Source of the DNA: Chitinophagaceae bacterium
GTDB lineage: Bacteria > Bacteroidota > Bacteroidia > Chitinophagales > Chitinophagaceae
Length of the DNA: 64,000 nt
Direction of reading: 5' to 3'
NCBI GenBank assembly: GCA_016720775.1
Contig: JADKJX010000001.1
Location: forward strand, 868,001-932,000
Below the pieces are notes generated by a model. That model ran no database searches, was not told the DNA's origin, and saw only the letters and a program-made list of their open reading frames with translations. Position numbers and translations under genes: made by a program. This document shows, piece after piece, positions 55,087-62,901 of this stretch. Each line of letters begins with the position of its first letter. Position 1 is the stretch's first letter.

Positions 55087-55749
55087 ATGAACGAGCAACA
55101 ACAATCATTGCAAGACCTGCAGCACATCAAGCAGATGATGGAACGCAGCAGTCGTTTTATCAGTCTGAGTGGGTTGAGTGGCATTGCCGCCGGTGCTTGT
55201 GCCCTGGTGGGCGCATGGTTTGCCAACGATGTGATCATTGAGAACGGCGGCCCTTCCGGCTACCGGGAGCTGGTGACCAAAACACTGGAAGTATCGTCGC
55301 TGCAGGATTTTATGGGGCATCGTTTGTTCCAGATAGCCATGTATACTTTTTTTGCTGCCCTGCTGTTTGCTTTCCTGTTCACATACCTACGCAGCAAAAA
55401 AAATAAGGTTCCCATGTGGGGCTATTCTTCACGGCGCCTGCTTATTAATGTATCGGTGCCGATGATCGCAGGCGGAATCTATTTATTCCGGCAGATGCAG
55501 TTTGGTAATTACGGGTTGATCGCTCCGGGTTGTTTGATATTTTACGGACTGGCATTGGTGAATGCAAGCAAGTATACATTGGGAGAAGTGAGGTACCTGG
55601 GTTATTGCCAGGTATTGCTGGGCATTATCAATTGCTGGTTTGTCGGGTACGGACTTTATTTCTGGGCTATTGGTTTTGGATTGCTGCACATCATTTACGG
55701 GTCTGTAATGTGGTATAAGTACGAACGGAATAAAAAGAGCGATGCATGA
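55087..55749 (+). CDS. hypothetical multi-helix membrane protein of the creD cassette
   Basis: 220 residues, not recognised by name. A short soluble N-terminus (MNEQQQSLQDLQHIKQMMER) is followed by about six hydrophobic segments (for example GIAAGACALVGAWFAND, IAMYTFFAALLFAFLFTYL, LLGIINCWFVGYGLYFW). The stop overlaps the next start by four bases (ATGA), so it is translationally coupled to the winged-helix regulator. The operator lies just upstream. Plausible roles include sensing at the membrane; there is no direct evidence. Confidence 0.8.
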   Translation: MNEQQQSLQDLQHIKQMMERSSRFISLSGLSGIAAGACALVGAWFANDVIIENGGPSGYRELVTKTLEVSSLQDFMGHRLFQIAMYTFFAALLFAFLFTYLRSKKNKVPMWGYSSRRLLINVSVPMIAGGIYLFRQMQFGNYGLIAPGCLIFYGLALVNASKYTLGEVRYLGYCQVLLGIINCWFVGYGLYFWAIGFGLLHIIYGSVMWYKYERNKKSDA

Positions 55750-56042
55750 GTTTAATTGAGAACTTAAATAAGCTATTCGACAGCCGTATCCGCCTGGGCA
55801 TTATGAGCGCCCTGGTAGTGAATAAGGAAGTGAACTTTAATGAGCTTAAAGAACTGCTGGATATTACCGACGGCAACCTGGCCAGTCATTTAAAAACACT
55901 GGAAGAAAGTGAATTTATAAAAGTGCAGAAGGGGTTCATCGGGCGTAAATCCAATACCACGTACACGATTACCAAGTCGGGCGAGAAAGCTTTTAAGACA
56001 CATTTAACAGCCCTTGAAAAAATGATCGGCGCTGTAAAATAA
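55746..56042 (+). CDS. small winged-helix transcriptional regulator
   Basis: 98 residues, essentially one winged-helix domain. Helix-turn-helix sequence is NFNELKELLDITDGNLASHL followed by KTLEESEFIKVQKGFIGRKS (wing) and YTITKSGEKAFKTHLTALEK. It resembles the ArsR/MarR-like HTH_34 group, which act as repressors. There is no ligand domain, so control may be through the neighbouring membrane protein or dilution. Both promoters of the cassette carry the same 17-base palindrome, making this its likely regulator, including of itself. Confidence 0.9.
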   Translation: MSLIENLNKLFDSRIRLGIMSALVVNKEVNFNELKELLDITDGNLASHLKTLEESEFIKVQKGFIGRKSNTTYTITKSGEKAFKTHLTALEKMIGAVK

Positions 56043-56058
56043 ATTTTTTTATACATTT

Positions 56059-56075
56059 ACTTTGAAATACAAAGT
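56059..56075. promoter_or_regulatory. operator 2: palindrome ACTTTG-N5-CAAAGT before creD
   Basis: ACTTTGAAATACAAAGT is the exact reverse complement of the site at 55062-55078. TTACTTTG at 56057-56064 resembles a -7 box and overlaps the left arm. creD starts 27 bases downstream. Confidence 0.7.
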
Positions 56076-56101
56076 ACTTTCTAAAAACAAAAAACCAACA
56101 A

Positions 56102-57430
56102 ATGGACACACAACCTGCTCCCGGCTTCTGGCAAAGAAATAAACTGGTGATCAAATCCTTCTTCATCGGTTTCCTGGTACTGGCGCTGCTTATTCCCACC
56201 TTTCTCATCATGTACCTGGTTAATGAACGCAAGGAACGCAAACTGGAAGTAACCAAAGAGATCAGCAACAAATGGTCTGCGGCTCAAATCATCACCGGCC
56301 CGTTTTTGATAGTACCCTATACCGAAATGGAGAGTAATGTACAGGTAAAAAAATACCTGTACATACTTCCGGAACTGCTGGATATTAATGGAAGCATTGA
56401 ACCGGAAATAAGATACCGCAGTATCTATAAAGTGCCGGTGTATACAACAAAACCACTATTGCTTAAAGGAAAGTTTTCAAAAAATTCATTGAACGCTGTA
56501 AATATCAACCCGTCATTGATACGATGGAATGAAAGCCGGTTCTGCATCGGAATTACTGATCTGAAAGGATTAAAAGAACAGATCATTAAATGGAACGGGC
56601 TACCGCTGGCTATGGAAGCCGGTATGCCCGAAAGCAGCATTGCAGAACAAGGCATTAATACATTGCTTCCGCTCGACTCATCTTTCTTAACCGGCGAATA
56701 TGATTTCTCTGTTCAATTAAACCTGCAAGGCTCCGAGAAATTGTACTTCACCCCAATGGGCAGCAGTACGTCGGTACACCTGGCCTCAAAATGGAATAAC
56801 CCGGCATTTGATGGAAGGTATTTACCCGACACGGAGAAAGTAAATAAGGACAGCTTTGAAGCCGATTGGAAGATATCGCAGTTCAACCGCGACTTTCCCA
56901 AGATCTTCGCCAACAACAGTAATGTGAAATATTCAGTTGCGGCCAGTGCATTTGGCGTGGTGCTTCTTTCTCCTTTTGATGCGTATGCCCAAACCATGCG
57001 TTCATTAAAATATGCCATCCTGGTAATTGCACTTACTTTTTTTGCTTACTTCTTTACCGAGATATTTCAAAGAAGGCCGGTGCATCCTTTGCAATACATT
57101 TTGATCGGAATGGCATTGGTTGTTTTTTATACACTGCTGCTTTCTTTATCGGAGTATATACTTTTTCCAACGGCATATTTAACTGCTGCTTCTGCAACCA
57201 TTATTCTTTTAGGCTGGTACACCTACAGTATTTTTAATAAGGGAAGTACCACATTCATTTTTGCATTATTGCTTTCTGCACTGTACACATTTATATATGT
57301 GCTGATTCAGATGCAGGATAACGCCCTGCTCTTCGGAAGCATCGGCCTGTTTGTTCTGCTGGCACTGGCCATGTACCTGAGCAGGAAAATAGACTGGTAT
57401 GGCATTGACCGTAAACCCGCTGAAGCATGA
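56102..57430 (+). CDS. creD: inner-membrane protein CreD
   Basis: 442 residues, the family length. One N-terminal helix (about residues 17-37, FFIGFLVLALLIPTFLIMYL), a large periplasmic domain with beta-rich sequence, then five C-terminal helices (about 298-430). Family marks include ERKERKLEVTKEISNKWSAA, QIITGPFLIVPY, FGVVLLSPFDAYAQTMRSLK, YFFTEIFQRRPVHPLQYILI, and GMALVVFYTLLLSLSEY. In enterics CreD belongs to the CreBC regulon and its loss or overproduction alters colicin and beta-lactam response. The biochemical role is unknown. Here it follows a dedicated operator. Confidence 0.95.
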   Translation: MDTQPAPGFWQRNKLVIKSFFIGFLVLALLIPTFLIMYLVNERKERKLEVTKEISNKWSAAQIITGPFLIVPYTEMESNVQVKKYLYILPELLDINGSIEPEIRYRSIYKVPVYTTKPLLLKGKFSKNSLNAVNINPSLIRWNESRFCIGITDLKGLKEQIIKWNGLPLAMEAGMPESSIAEQGINTLLPLDSSFLTGEYDFSVQLNLQGSEKLYFTPMGSSTSVHLASKWNNPAFDGRYLPDTEKVNKDSFEADWKISQFNRDFPKIFANNSNVKYSVAASAFGVVLLSPFDAYAQTMRSLKYAILVIALTFFAYFFTEIFQRRPVHPLQYILIGMALVVFYTLLLSLSEYILFPTAYLTAASATIILLGWYTYSIFNKGSTTFIFALLLSALYTFIYVLIQMQDNALLFGSIGLFVLLALAMYLSRKIDWYGIDRKPAEA

Positions 57431-57903
57431 GTACCTATTCAACCATAAAAAAATACCGATCAGCAATATTGGTGTACCTCACGCACAAAATGGCGCTGCC
57501 CATATTGAAGCTGATCAGAAAGCCGGTTGTATTTCCTTATTCAACAGATCAACTTAAGCAACTGCCTGAAAATACGATGGGGCATGACCTTGCCATTTTT
57601 TTGGAAGTAAAGAAATTAGACCTGCTTCCTTATTATGCCAAGCATGATATCAAGCACATACTGCTGGGTTATGATACCACAGATGATGGAGAAGTTTGCC
57701 TGCAGTGTTTCATGCTGGGGAACCGCCATGTTTCTTTCCCGGTGATGGCAACGGTACTGTACGGGTTTGTTACCATGCCGGAGTACTGGTCTTTGTTTCG
57801 CAAGGCTTTTAAAAGAGGAAGAGCATGCCCGCCCATTGAAAACTGGAAATGGTTTGAGATACTGACCGAAAGAACGATCGATCTTAAAAATATGATATCG
57901 TGA
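57427..57903 (+). CDS. Coq4-family protein
   Basis: 158 residues. Carries the Coq4 metal-binding motif H-D-x2-H-x11-E: His73-Asp74, His77 and Glu89 in HDIKHILLGYDTTDDGE. Further Coq4-like sequence is EVCLQCFMLGNRHVSFPVMA. In eukaryotes and Proteobacteria Coq4 takes part in ubiquinone synthesis. Members of the Bacteroidota normally use menaquinone, so this copy probably does something else. The ATG overlaps the creD stop by four bases, so translation is coupled to creD. Confidence 0.82.
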   Translation: MSTYSTIKKYRSAILVYLTHKMALPILKLIRKPVVFPYSTDQLKQLPENTMGHDLAIFLEVKKLDLLPYYAKHDIKHILLGYDTTDDGEVCLQCFMLGNRHVSFPVMATVLYGFVTMPEYWSLFRKAFKRGRACPPIENWKWFEILTERTIDLKNMIS

Positions 57904-57985
57904 ATACAAACAAATACTTTTTCAGGGTATGGCTCTGTAAAGTTTCTTTGGAATTTTTTATTCTTTCATTTTTAAAAAGAAAATT

Positions 57986-58201
57986 ATGAAACAGGTATGG
58001 TTTAAACGGACAGGATGGTTTTACATTCCTGTTCACCCACTTGGTTTTTTGGTAACCGGGCTCGCCATTGCTTTTATGGTGCCGGTGGTAATGGCTGCAG
58101 ACCGAAATGCTCATTCTGTAACGGATGAGCTGTATCAAATTTTTGTGTTTGCAACCTGCACGGCTTTCTGGTGGAAATGGGTGGCTGAGAAAACGAGTTA
58201 A
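57986..58201 (+). CDS. small two-helix membrane protein
   Basis: 71 residues, not recognised. Two hydrophobic segments (HPLGFLVTGLAIAFMVPVVM and YQIFVFATCTAFWWKWVA) are joined by a short polar loop. It is 82 bases after the Coq4-like gene with no terminator between, so it is probably the last gene of the creD operon. Tryptophan-rich ends suggest an inner-membrane protein. Confidence 0.7.
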   Translation: MKQVWFKRTGWFYIPVHPLGFLVTGLAIAFMVPVVMAADRNAHSVTDELYQIFVFATCTAFWWKWVAEKTS

Positions 58202-58230
58202 AAAATTGCCCGGCTATTTATACCGGGCAA
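58201..58230 (-). terminator. terminator of the large barrel-protein gene (convergent gap)
   Basis: TTGCCCGG at 58206-58213 and CCGGGCAA at 58223-58230 form a perfect 8-base stem. Read on the minus strand it is followed by TTTTT, so it terminates the 58257-61667 gene. It may also stop the opposing creD transcript, though without a U-tract. Confidence 0.75.
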
Positions 58231-58256
58231 ATCAAAATAGTTAGCGTGTTGTTGTT

Positions 58257-61200
58257 TTAAAAATCAAGTCCCAGTGCCACGTATAAGATCGGGCTTCCTT
58301 TAAAGAAACCTGACATAGGCCAACCGGCATCAAACTTTACAAAATAGCCAAGCAGGGTACTACGGGCACCAAAGCCATAGCCTCCGGCAAATGGACCTAA
58401 GCCACCGGCTTTTATCTTTACCTGCACCGGCGGCTGTCCATAAACCACTTCAGGGCGTTTGAATTTATCATAAGCGCCGTTCCAGGCGGTACCAAAATCA
58501 AAGAATTGTATGATCTGGAAATTGCGCAAAAAAGAATTATTGATCGGCCTGTCGAAGAAGGTAGTGAATACCGGCAAACGGAATTCACTGTTGATCACAA
58601 CGGCATTATTCCCGTTGGCTACGTTCTGGATATAGCCCCGCATATTTACCGCCAGACTCTGGAATGCATAATTCTGATCGGCAGCAGGCGGGTTGCTGGT
58701 ATTGAAGAATCTTTCTTTGATAAGATTTCCGTTGCCATCAAATTTCTGGTTTTGTCCAAACATCAGCCATCCGTCAACACCACCCAGGTAGTAGATCATT
58801 TTTTGGTTACCCCAGCTAAAGTCACCGGCGGCTCTTCCTGCCCAGATAAAGTTGCGGAGGATGGGATAATAATACCTGGCATCAAAGCCGAAATTAAAAG
58901 TGGTTGGCCCATCGGCAAACATCACTTTGTTGATCTGCCGGTTCCAGTCGATGAAGAATTTATAGCGCAACCCGTTCCATATATTCATGGCCGGGTTAAA
59001 ACTGTTATCATATACATACTCCAGGTGTGTGGTGGAATAAATTGTTTTTTCATCCGGCTGAACCAGGCTTCCCGGGTCCTGCGAAGCATAAACAAATTTA
59101 TCTGACCGTATGCCGGTTGTTAAGCGAAGACTTTTCGTGATGTCGAACGGATAAGAAACATTTACCTGGTACAGGTTGGTGAAATATTTTCCCAGGTAGT
59201 TACCAAACTGATCCCCGGCCTGCTCAACATTGCGGTAATAAGTAAGTCCCCAGTCAATTCTTCTTTTGTAATTCTGGTAGGTCATGAACCACTCATTGTC
59301 TTTCAGGTTGGTAGAAATACGGAATCCTCCGCTGATGCGTTGGTCTTCCAGTAATTCAACCGTACCCAGGCGTATCAATCCATTGAGTGGTGTGCTGGAG
59401 TTAAGCATGATAGGCCCGGCGCCCCCGCCATAAGGCTGGTAACGGTTAAGTAATACTGCACTACCACTGTTCAATCCTACCGAACCATAATCAACGGAGA
59501 ATTTTGGCGGCTTATAGCGGTATTGTTTTATTGTTTTTAAAACATTGTACCCGTTTGCCGCAATCGATTCCGGTTTAGCCAATCCAGTGTTGCTGCTATC
59601 CTTTTTTTCATTGGCAAATTCTGTCTGGAAAAAGTCATCCTGTTTTTTCGCAGTATCAGCAGGCAATGGTTTTGAAAATTTCCGTACCGCACCCGTATCC
59701 ACAAATTCACCCATTAATTTTTTCATGTACTCGGTTGGCTGGGCGGTCATGTTGCGGCGGCGAAGTGTATTCTCATCAATTTTTAATTTGTATAAGATCT
59801 TCTCATCGCTCTGGCGGGTAACTTCACTCACCTGGTTATTGTCGCCGGCAATACGTGTTTCGCCTAAAGTACTTTGATAATTGGTCAATGGAAACGTATA
59901 GGCCGAATCTTCCGATACGGAGACAACGGCAACCGAATCAACATCGGTCTTTTTATAAACCCGCAACGCACTGTCCACTTCTTTGGCAGATGGGTTACGC
60001 ATAATCTCCCCGCTGATAAGAACAAGCGTATCAAGCCCGGCTTTTTTTGTGGTGAAGAAACCGGCGTAGCGGTTACCCACACCATTCTCGTCGCTTACAA
60101 ACGTAAAATGGCTTTCGTTGTATTGCATGGGAAAGCGGGCATTGCCGTATTTCAGGTGCGATAGCTGGGTGATCTGGTTCAACTCAGGTTTATCACCGAA
60201 ATCGGTGATAAGGAAAATATTGTAATGATGATCACTTGGTAAAACGGTATCGCCGGTTTTTGCTCTTGAAGTAGGCCGGTTGCTGGCGAAAATGATACCC
60301 GTTTTATTCGGGAATGCTACAAAGGATGCATCCAGGTCATCATACACATCATTGGTTATCTGTCTTACTTTTTCGCTTTGAAGATCCAGTGTAAAAATAT
60401 CTGTGTGCCCGTTCTTAACGGCAGTAAGCAACAAGGTATTGCTGTTGAGCATGTACTTCATATCCTGCACCTGGTCGAACTGTTTGGTCAGGTCTATCTT
60501 GTATTGTTTTACACGGGTGATGACATCGTAAACAAAGAGATTCAGCTTTCCTTCTTTGGAATACAGAACAGAGATACGGGTTCCTTTCGGATCCCATGCC
60601 ATCATGGGGTAACTTGGGTTGATGCTGTTCTTATAACTTCTTACCCCGAATTTCAGCAATGTCTTATTGGCGAAGTCATCATTGTAAATAACCCGTACAA
60701 TGCCTTTTTTGTATTGGGTGACCACGTAAGAGTTGTTGCGTTTGTTTGGATTAACGTTGAAGCGGAAATAATCCAGCCTCGTGTTGATGTCGAATCCTTC
60801 AATATAATTTCCCTTCGGATAAGGTTTTCTTTTAGCAATGTCTTTATAATACTTGTCGTCCTGGTACTCCATGAAATCGCTCAGCACTTCTTTGAATTTC
60901 TTTTTACAAACCTGCATAAAGGCTTTGTTCAGGTTCTTATACACGGTGGCTAAATAAAGCAGGTAGGTTACGTTCTCTTTCTTGTATTTTTCGTCGATGT
61001 AAAACCAGAAAGCATGGCCTGCAAGCTGTGGTTTCTCAAAAGCAAAGCGTGAAAATTTGCTGTAGTTGCCGCTGAGGATCTCACTTTTCAGTTCATCATC
61101 CAGTTCGGTGCTCCAGTTCTCGGCAAGGTAATTAATATAACCATCCGTAAGCCATTTGGGCAGATCAAGTAAAGCCTGGTTGCCGGCTACCTCGCCAATA

Positions 61201-61667
61201 TCATCACCAAATAAACGGTTCTCGGTCAGTACCTGGGCAATGCCTTTTCGTACCTGCAGCCGCAATTTTTGGTGATCGGCTTCAAAATAAACAACCATCT
61301 TATTATTTACTAACCGGGTGCCGCCACCGGTATTTTGCCAGTCAATCTCCAGCCCGATATTGCTTTGAAGCATATCGGCATATTCATTATATAAAACGAT
61401 GTTGGCCCGGCGCTGAAGGCTGTATTCGGCCGCTTCTTCTATCTGGGGCAATTCCTTTTCGGCGCTTTGGGCTATAAATTTGGCCAGTTCTTCGCCGTTC
61501 TGGTAATAATAAACATTGAAATTCCTGGTCTGGTAATATTTCCACTTGAATTTTTTGTACTGAACCCTGTTCTTTCCAAACTCCACAGCATTAACCTGGG
61601 CATCAACAAAATAAGAACCGGCAATAAGGAAAAAGGAAATTAGAGATATTCTGCGGAACTTTGCCAT
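58257..61667 (-). CDS. giant exported protein: degenerate peptidase-like, TolB-type propeller and outer-membrane barrel domains
   Basis: 1136 residues from the ATG at 61665-61667 (MAKFRRISLISFFLIAGSYF), chosen because it begins a signal peptide ending VDAQ; an in-frame start at 61718 would bury it. Residues about 25-260 resemble peptidase-MA proteins (TRNFNVYYYQNGEELAKFIA, LPKWLTDGYINYLAENWSTE), but the expected HExxH is replaced by RKGIAQ, so it is probably inactive. Residues about 300-560 look like TolB/PD40 propeller repeats (AWDPKGTRISVLYSKEGKLN). The rest, from about 730, is an Omp85-like barrel (surface antigen) ending in LGLDF. Such proteins are often called TolB but are not TolB of the Tol-Pal system. 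Function unknown. Confidence 0.85.
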   Translation of the reverse strand: MAKFRRISLISFFLIAGSYFVDAQVNAVEFGKNRVQYKKFKWKYYQTRNFNVYYYQNGEELAKFIAQSAEKELPQIEEAAEYSLQRRANIVLYNEYADMLQSNIGLEIDWQNTGGGTRLVNNKMVVYFEADHQKLRLQVRKGIAQVLTENRLFGDDIGEVAGNQALLDLPKWLTDGYINYLAENWSTELDDELKSEILSGNYSKFSRFAFEKPQLAGHAFWFYIDEKYKKENVTYLLYLATVYKNLNKAFMQVCKKKFKEVLSDFMEYQDDKYYKDIAKRKPYPKGNYIEGFDINTRLDYFRFNVNPNKRNNSYVVTQYKKGIVRVIYNDDFANKTLLKFGVRSYKNSINPSYPMMAWDPKGTRISVLYSKEGKLNLFVYDVITRVKQYKIDLTKQFDQVQDMKYMLNSNTLLLTAVKNGHTDIFTLDLQSEKVRQITNDVYDDLDASFVAFPNKTGIIFASNRPTSRAKTGDTVLPSDHHYNIFLITDFGDKPELNQITQLSHLKYGNARFPMQYNESHFTFVSDENGVGNRYAGFFTTKKAGLDTLVLISGEIMRNPSAKEVDSALRVYKKTDVDSVAVVSVSEDSAYTFPLTNYQSTLGETRIAGDNNQVSEVTRQSDEKILYKLKIDENTLRRRNMTAQPTEYMKKLMGEFVDTGAVRKFSKPLPADTAKKQDDFFQTEFANEKKDSSNTGLAKPESIAANGYNVLKTIKQYRYKPPKFSVDYGSVGLNSGSAVLLNRYQPYGGGAGPIMLNSSTPLNGLIRLGTVELLEDQRISGGFRISTNLKDNEWFMTYQNYKRRIDWGLTYYRNVEQAGDQFGNYLGKYFTNLYQVNVSYPFDITKSLRLTTGIRSDKFVYASQDPGSLVQPDEKTIYSTTHLEYVYDNSFNPAMNIWNGLRYKFFIDWNRQINKVMFADGPTTFNFGFDARYYYPILRNFIWAGRAAGDFSWGNQKMIYYLGGVDGWLMFGQNQKFDGNGNLIKERFFNTSNPPAADQNYAFQSLAVNMRGYIQNVANGNNAVVINSEFRLPVFTTFFDRPINNSFLRNFQIIQFFDFGTAWNGAYDKFKRPEVVYGQPPVQVKIKAGGLGPFAGGYGFGARSTLLGYFVKFDAGWPMSGFFKGSPILYVALGLDF

Positions 61668-61741
61668 ACGGTTATAATTGATATTGAGTATTAAAATTAC
61701 TTTATTCGCCCTAATCATTAAAAAACAATTTATCTGCCCTT

Positions 61742-62380
61742 ATGTTAAAAATAAGATCCTTCGTCTTCAGCCCCATTCAGGAAAACACCTATGTCCTCTA
61801 TAATGAACATAAAGACTGTATTATCATTGACCCCGGATGTTACTTCAACGAAGAAAAGGATGAATTGGAAGCCTTTATTACACAGAGCGGATTGACACCC
61901 CGGATGCTGCTTAATACTCATTGCCACCTCGATCATGTGTTTGGGAACAAATTTGTGGCAGAAACCTATGGCCTTACCCTGCACCTGCATGAAAAGGAAA
62001 AAGCTTTATTGGATTATGCGCCTGCTTCCGGGCTTATGTACGAAATGCCTTTCGACAATTACCAGGGTGAATACATATACTTAAAAGAAGGCGATACCGT
62101 TTTACTTGGAGACGATGAACTGAAGGTGATCGAGGCCCCGGGGCATTCCCCTGGCCATATCTGTTTTTATAATGCGGCCGGGCATTTTATCATCAGCGGT
62201 GATGTATTGTTTAACCGAAGCATTGGAAGAACCGACCTGCCGGGAGGAAACCACCAGGCCCTGTTGAAAAATATCCGGGAGAAATTATTTGTATTGCCGG
62301 ATGAAACGATGGTGTACAGCGGGCATGGTCCGGTAACCACAATCGGGCAAGAGAAAAAGTATAATCCTTTTTTAAACTGA
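61742..62380 (+). CDS. MBL-fold metallo-hydrolase (glyoxalase II-like)
   Basis: 212 residues. The metal motif is NTHCHLDHVFG (HxHxDH), with further ligands in EAPGHSPGHICFY, ISGDVLFNRSIGRTDLPGG and VYSGHGPVTT. It fits the hydroxyacylglutathione hydrolase-like group of beta-lactamase-fold enzymes. It lacks the C-terminal substrate domain of true GloB, so it is more likely a general thioesterase or related hydrolase. It overlaps the mce gene by nine bases, convergently. Confidence 0.93.
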   Translation: MLKIRSFVFSPIQENTYVLYNEHKDCIIIDPGCYFNEEKDELEAFITQSGLTPRMLLNTHCHLDHVFGNKFVAETYGLTLHLHEKEKALLDYAPASGLMYEMPFDNYQGEYIYLKEGDTVLLGDDELKVIEAPGHSPGHICFYNAAGHFIISGDVLFNRSIGRTDLPGGNHQALLKNIREKLFVLPDETMVYSGHGPVTTIGQEKKYNPFLN

Positions 62381-62770
62381 CTGGCATAACTCCACCAGTA
62401 CCCCATTAGTACCTTTAGGATGAAGAAAGCAAACCAGTTTATTGTCGGCCCCTTTTTTTGGTTCTTCATTCAGTAAAACAAAACCTTCGGACTGCAGGCG
62501 CTTCATCTCAGCCTTAATATCGGCTACTTCAAAAGCAATGTGGTGTAGGCCTTCGCCTTTTTTGTCAATGAATTTTGCAATAACTCCGCCCGGGTCGGTA
62601 CTTTCCAGCAATTCTATCTTGGTCTCGCCCTGTTGAAAGAAAGCAGTATTTACTTTTTCGCCCTCTACCAATTCTGTCTTATAGCACTGGCTATTCAGCA
62701 GTTTTTCAAACAGCGGAACAGATGTTGCAAGGTTCTTTACAGCAATGCCGATGTGTTCGGTTTTAAGCAT
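62372..62770 (-). CDS. mce: methylmalonyl-CoA epimerase
   Basis: 132 residues, the family length. Interconverts (2R)- and (2S)-methylmalonyl-CoA, linking propionate metabolism to succinyl-CoA via the B12-dependent mutase. VOC-fold features are HIGIAVKNLATSVPLFEKLL (metal His), EGLHHIAFEVADIKAEMKRL (His), and TNGVLVELCQ (Glu). It ties with the B12-dependent reductase at the window start in suggesting cobalamin use. The 3' end overlaps the MBL gene. Confidence 0.94.
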   Translation of the reverse strand: MLKTEHIGIAVKNLATSVPLFEKLLNSQCYKTELVEGEKVNTAFFQQGETKIELLESTDPGGVIAKFIDKKGEGLHHIAFEVADIKAEMKRLQSEGFVLLNEEPKKGADNKLVCFLHPKGTNGVLVELCQSV

Positions 62771-62858
62771 GATTTTTTGGTTTGGGGCCGGGGTTTACGA
62801 AATCGGTAAATTGAAAGCTGCCCCCGCATTTTGAGTGCTAAAATAGAACCTTTTGCAG

Positions 62859-62866
62859 TAAATTTG
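62859..62866 (+). promoter_or_regulatory. candidate -7 box of the cysteine desulfurase gene
   Basis: TAAATTTG matches TAnnTTTG exactly. The nearest TTTG upstream is 25 bases away, longer than usual. Predicted leader about 30 bases. Confidence 0.45.
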
Positions 62867-62901
62867 CGTTATTACAAACAGAAACTAAACAGTTGGATTT
62901 T

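Noticed and set aside
60378..60953. 191-codon plus-strand frame inside the giant barrel-protein gene
   Set aside because: Antisense shadow of a long conserved gene; no recognisable protein features.
58257..61667. Calling the giant protein TolB of the Tol-Pal system
   Set aside because: Only the propeller resembles TolB; the length, the C-terminal barrel and the absence of tol/pal neighbours argue against it.
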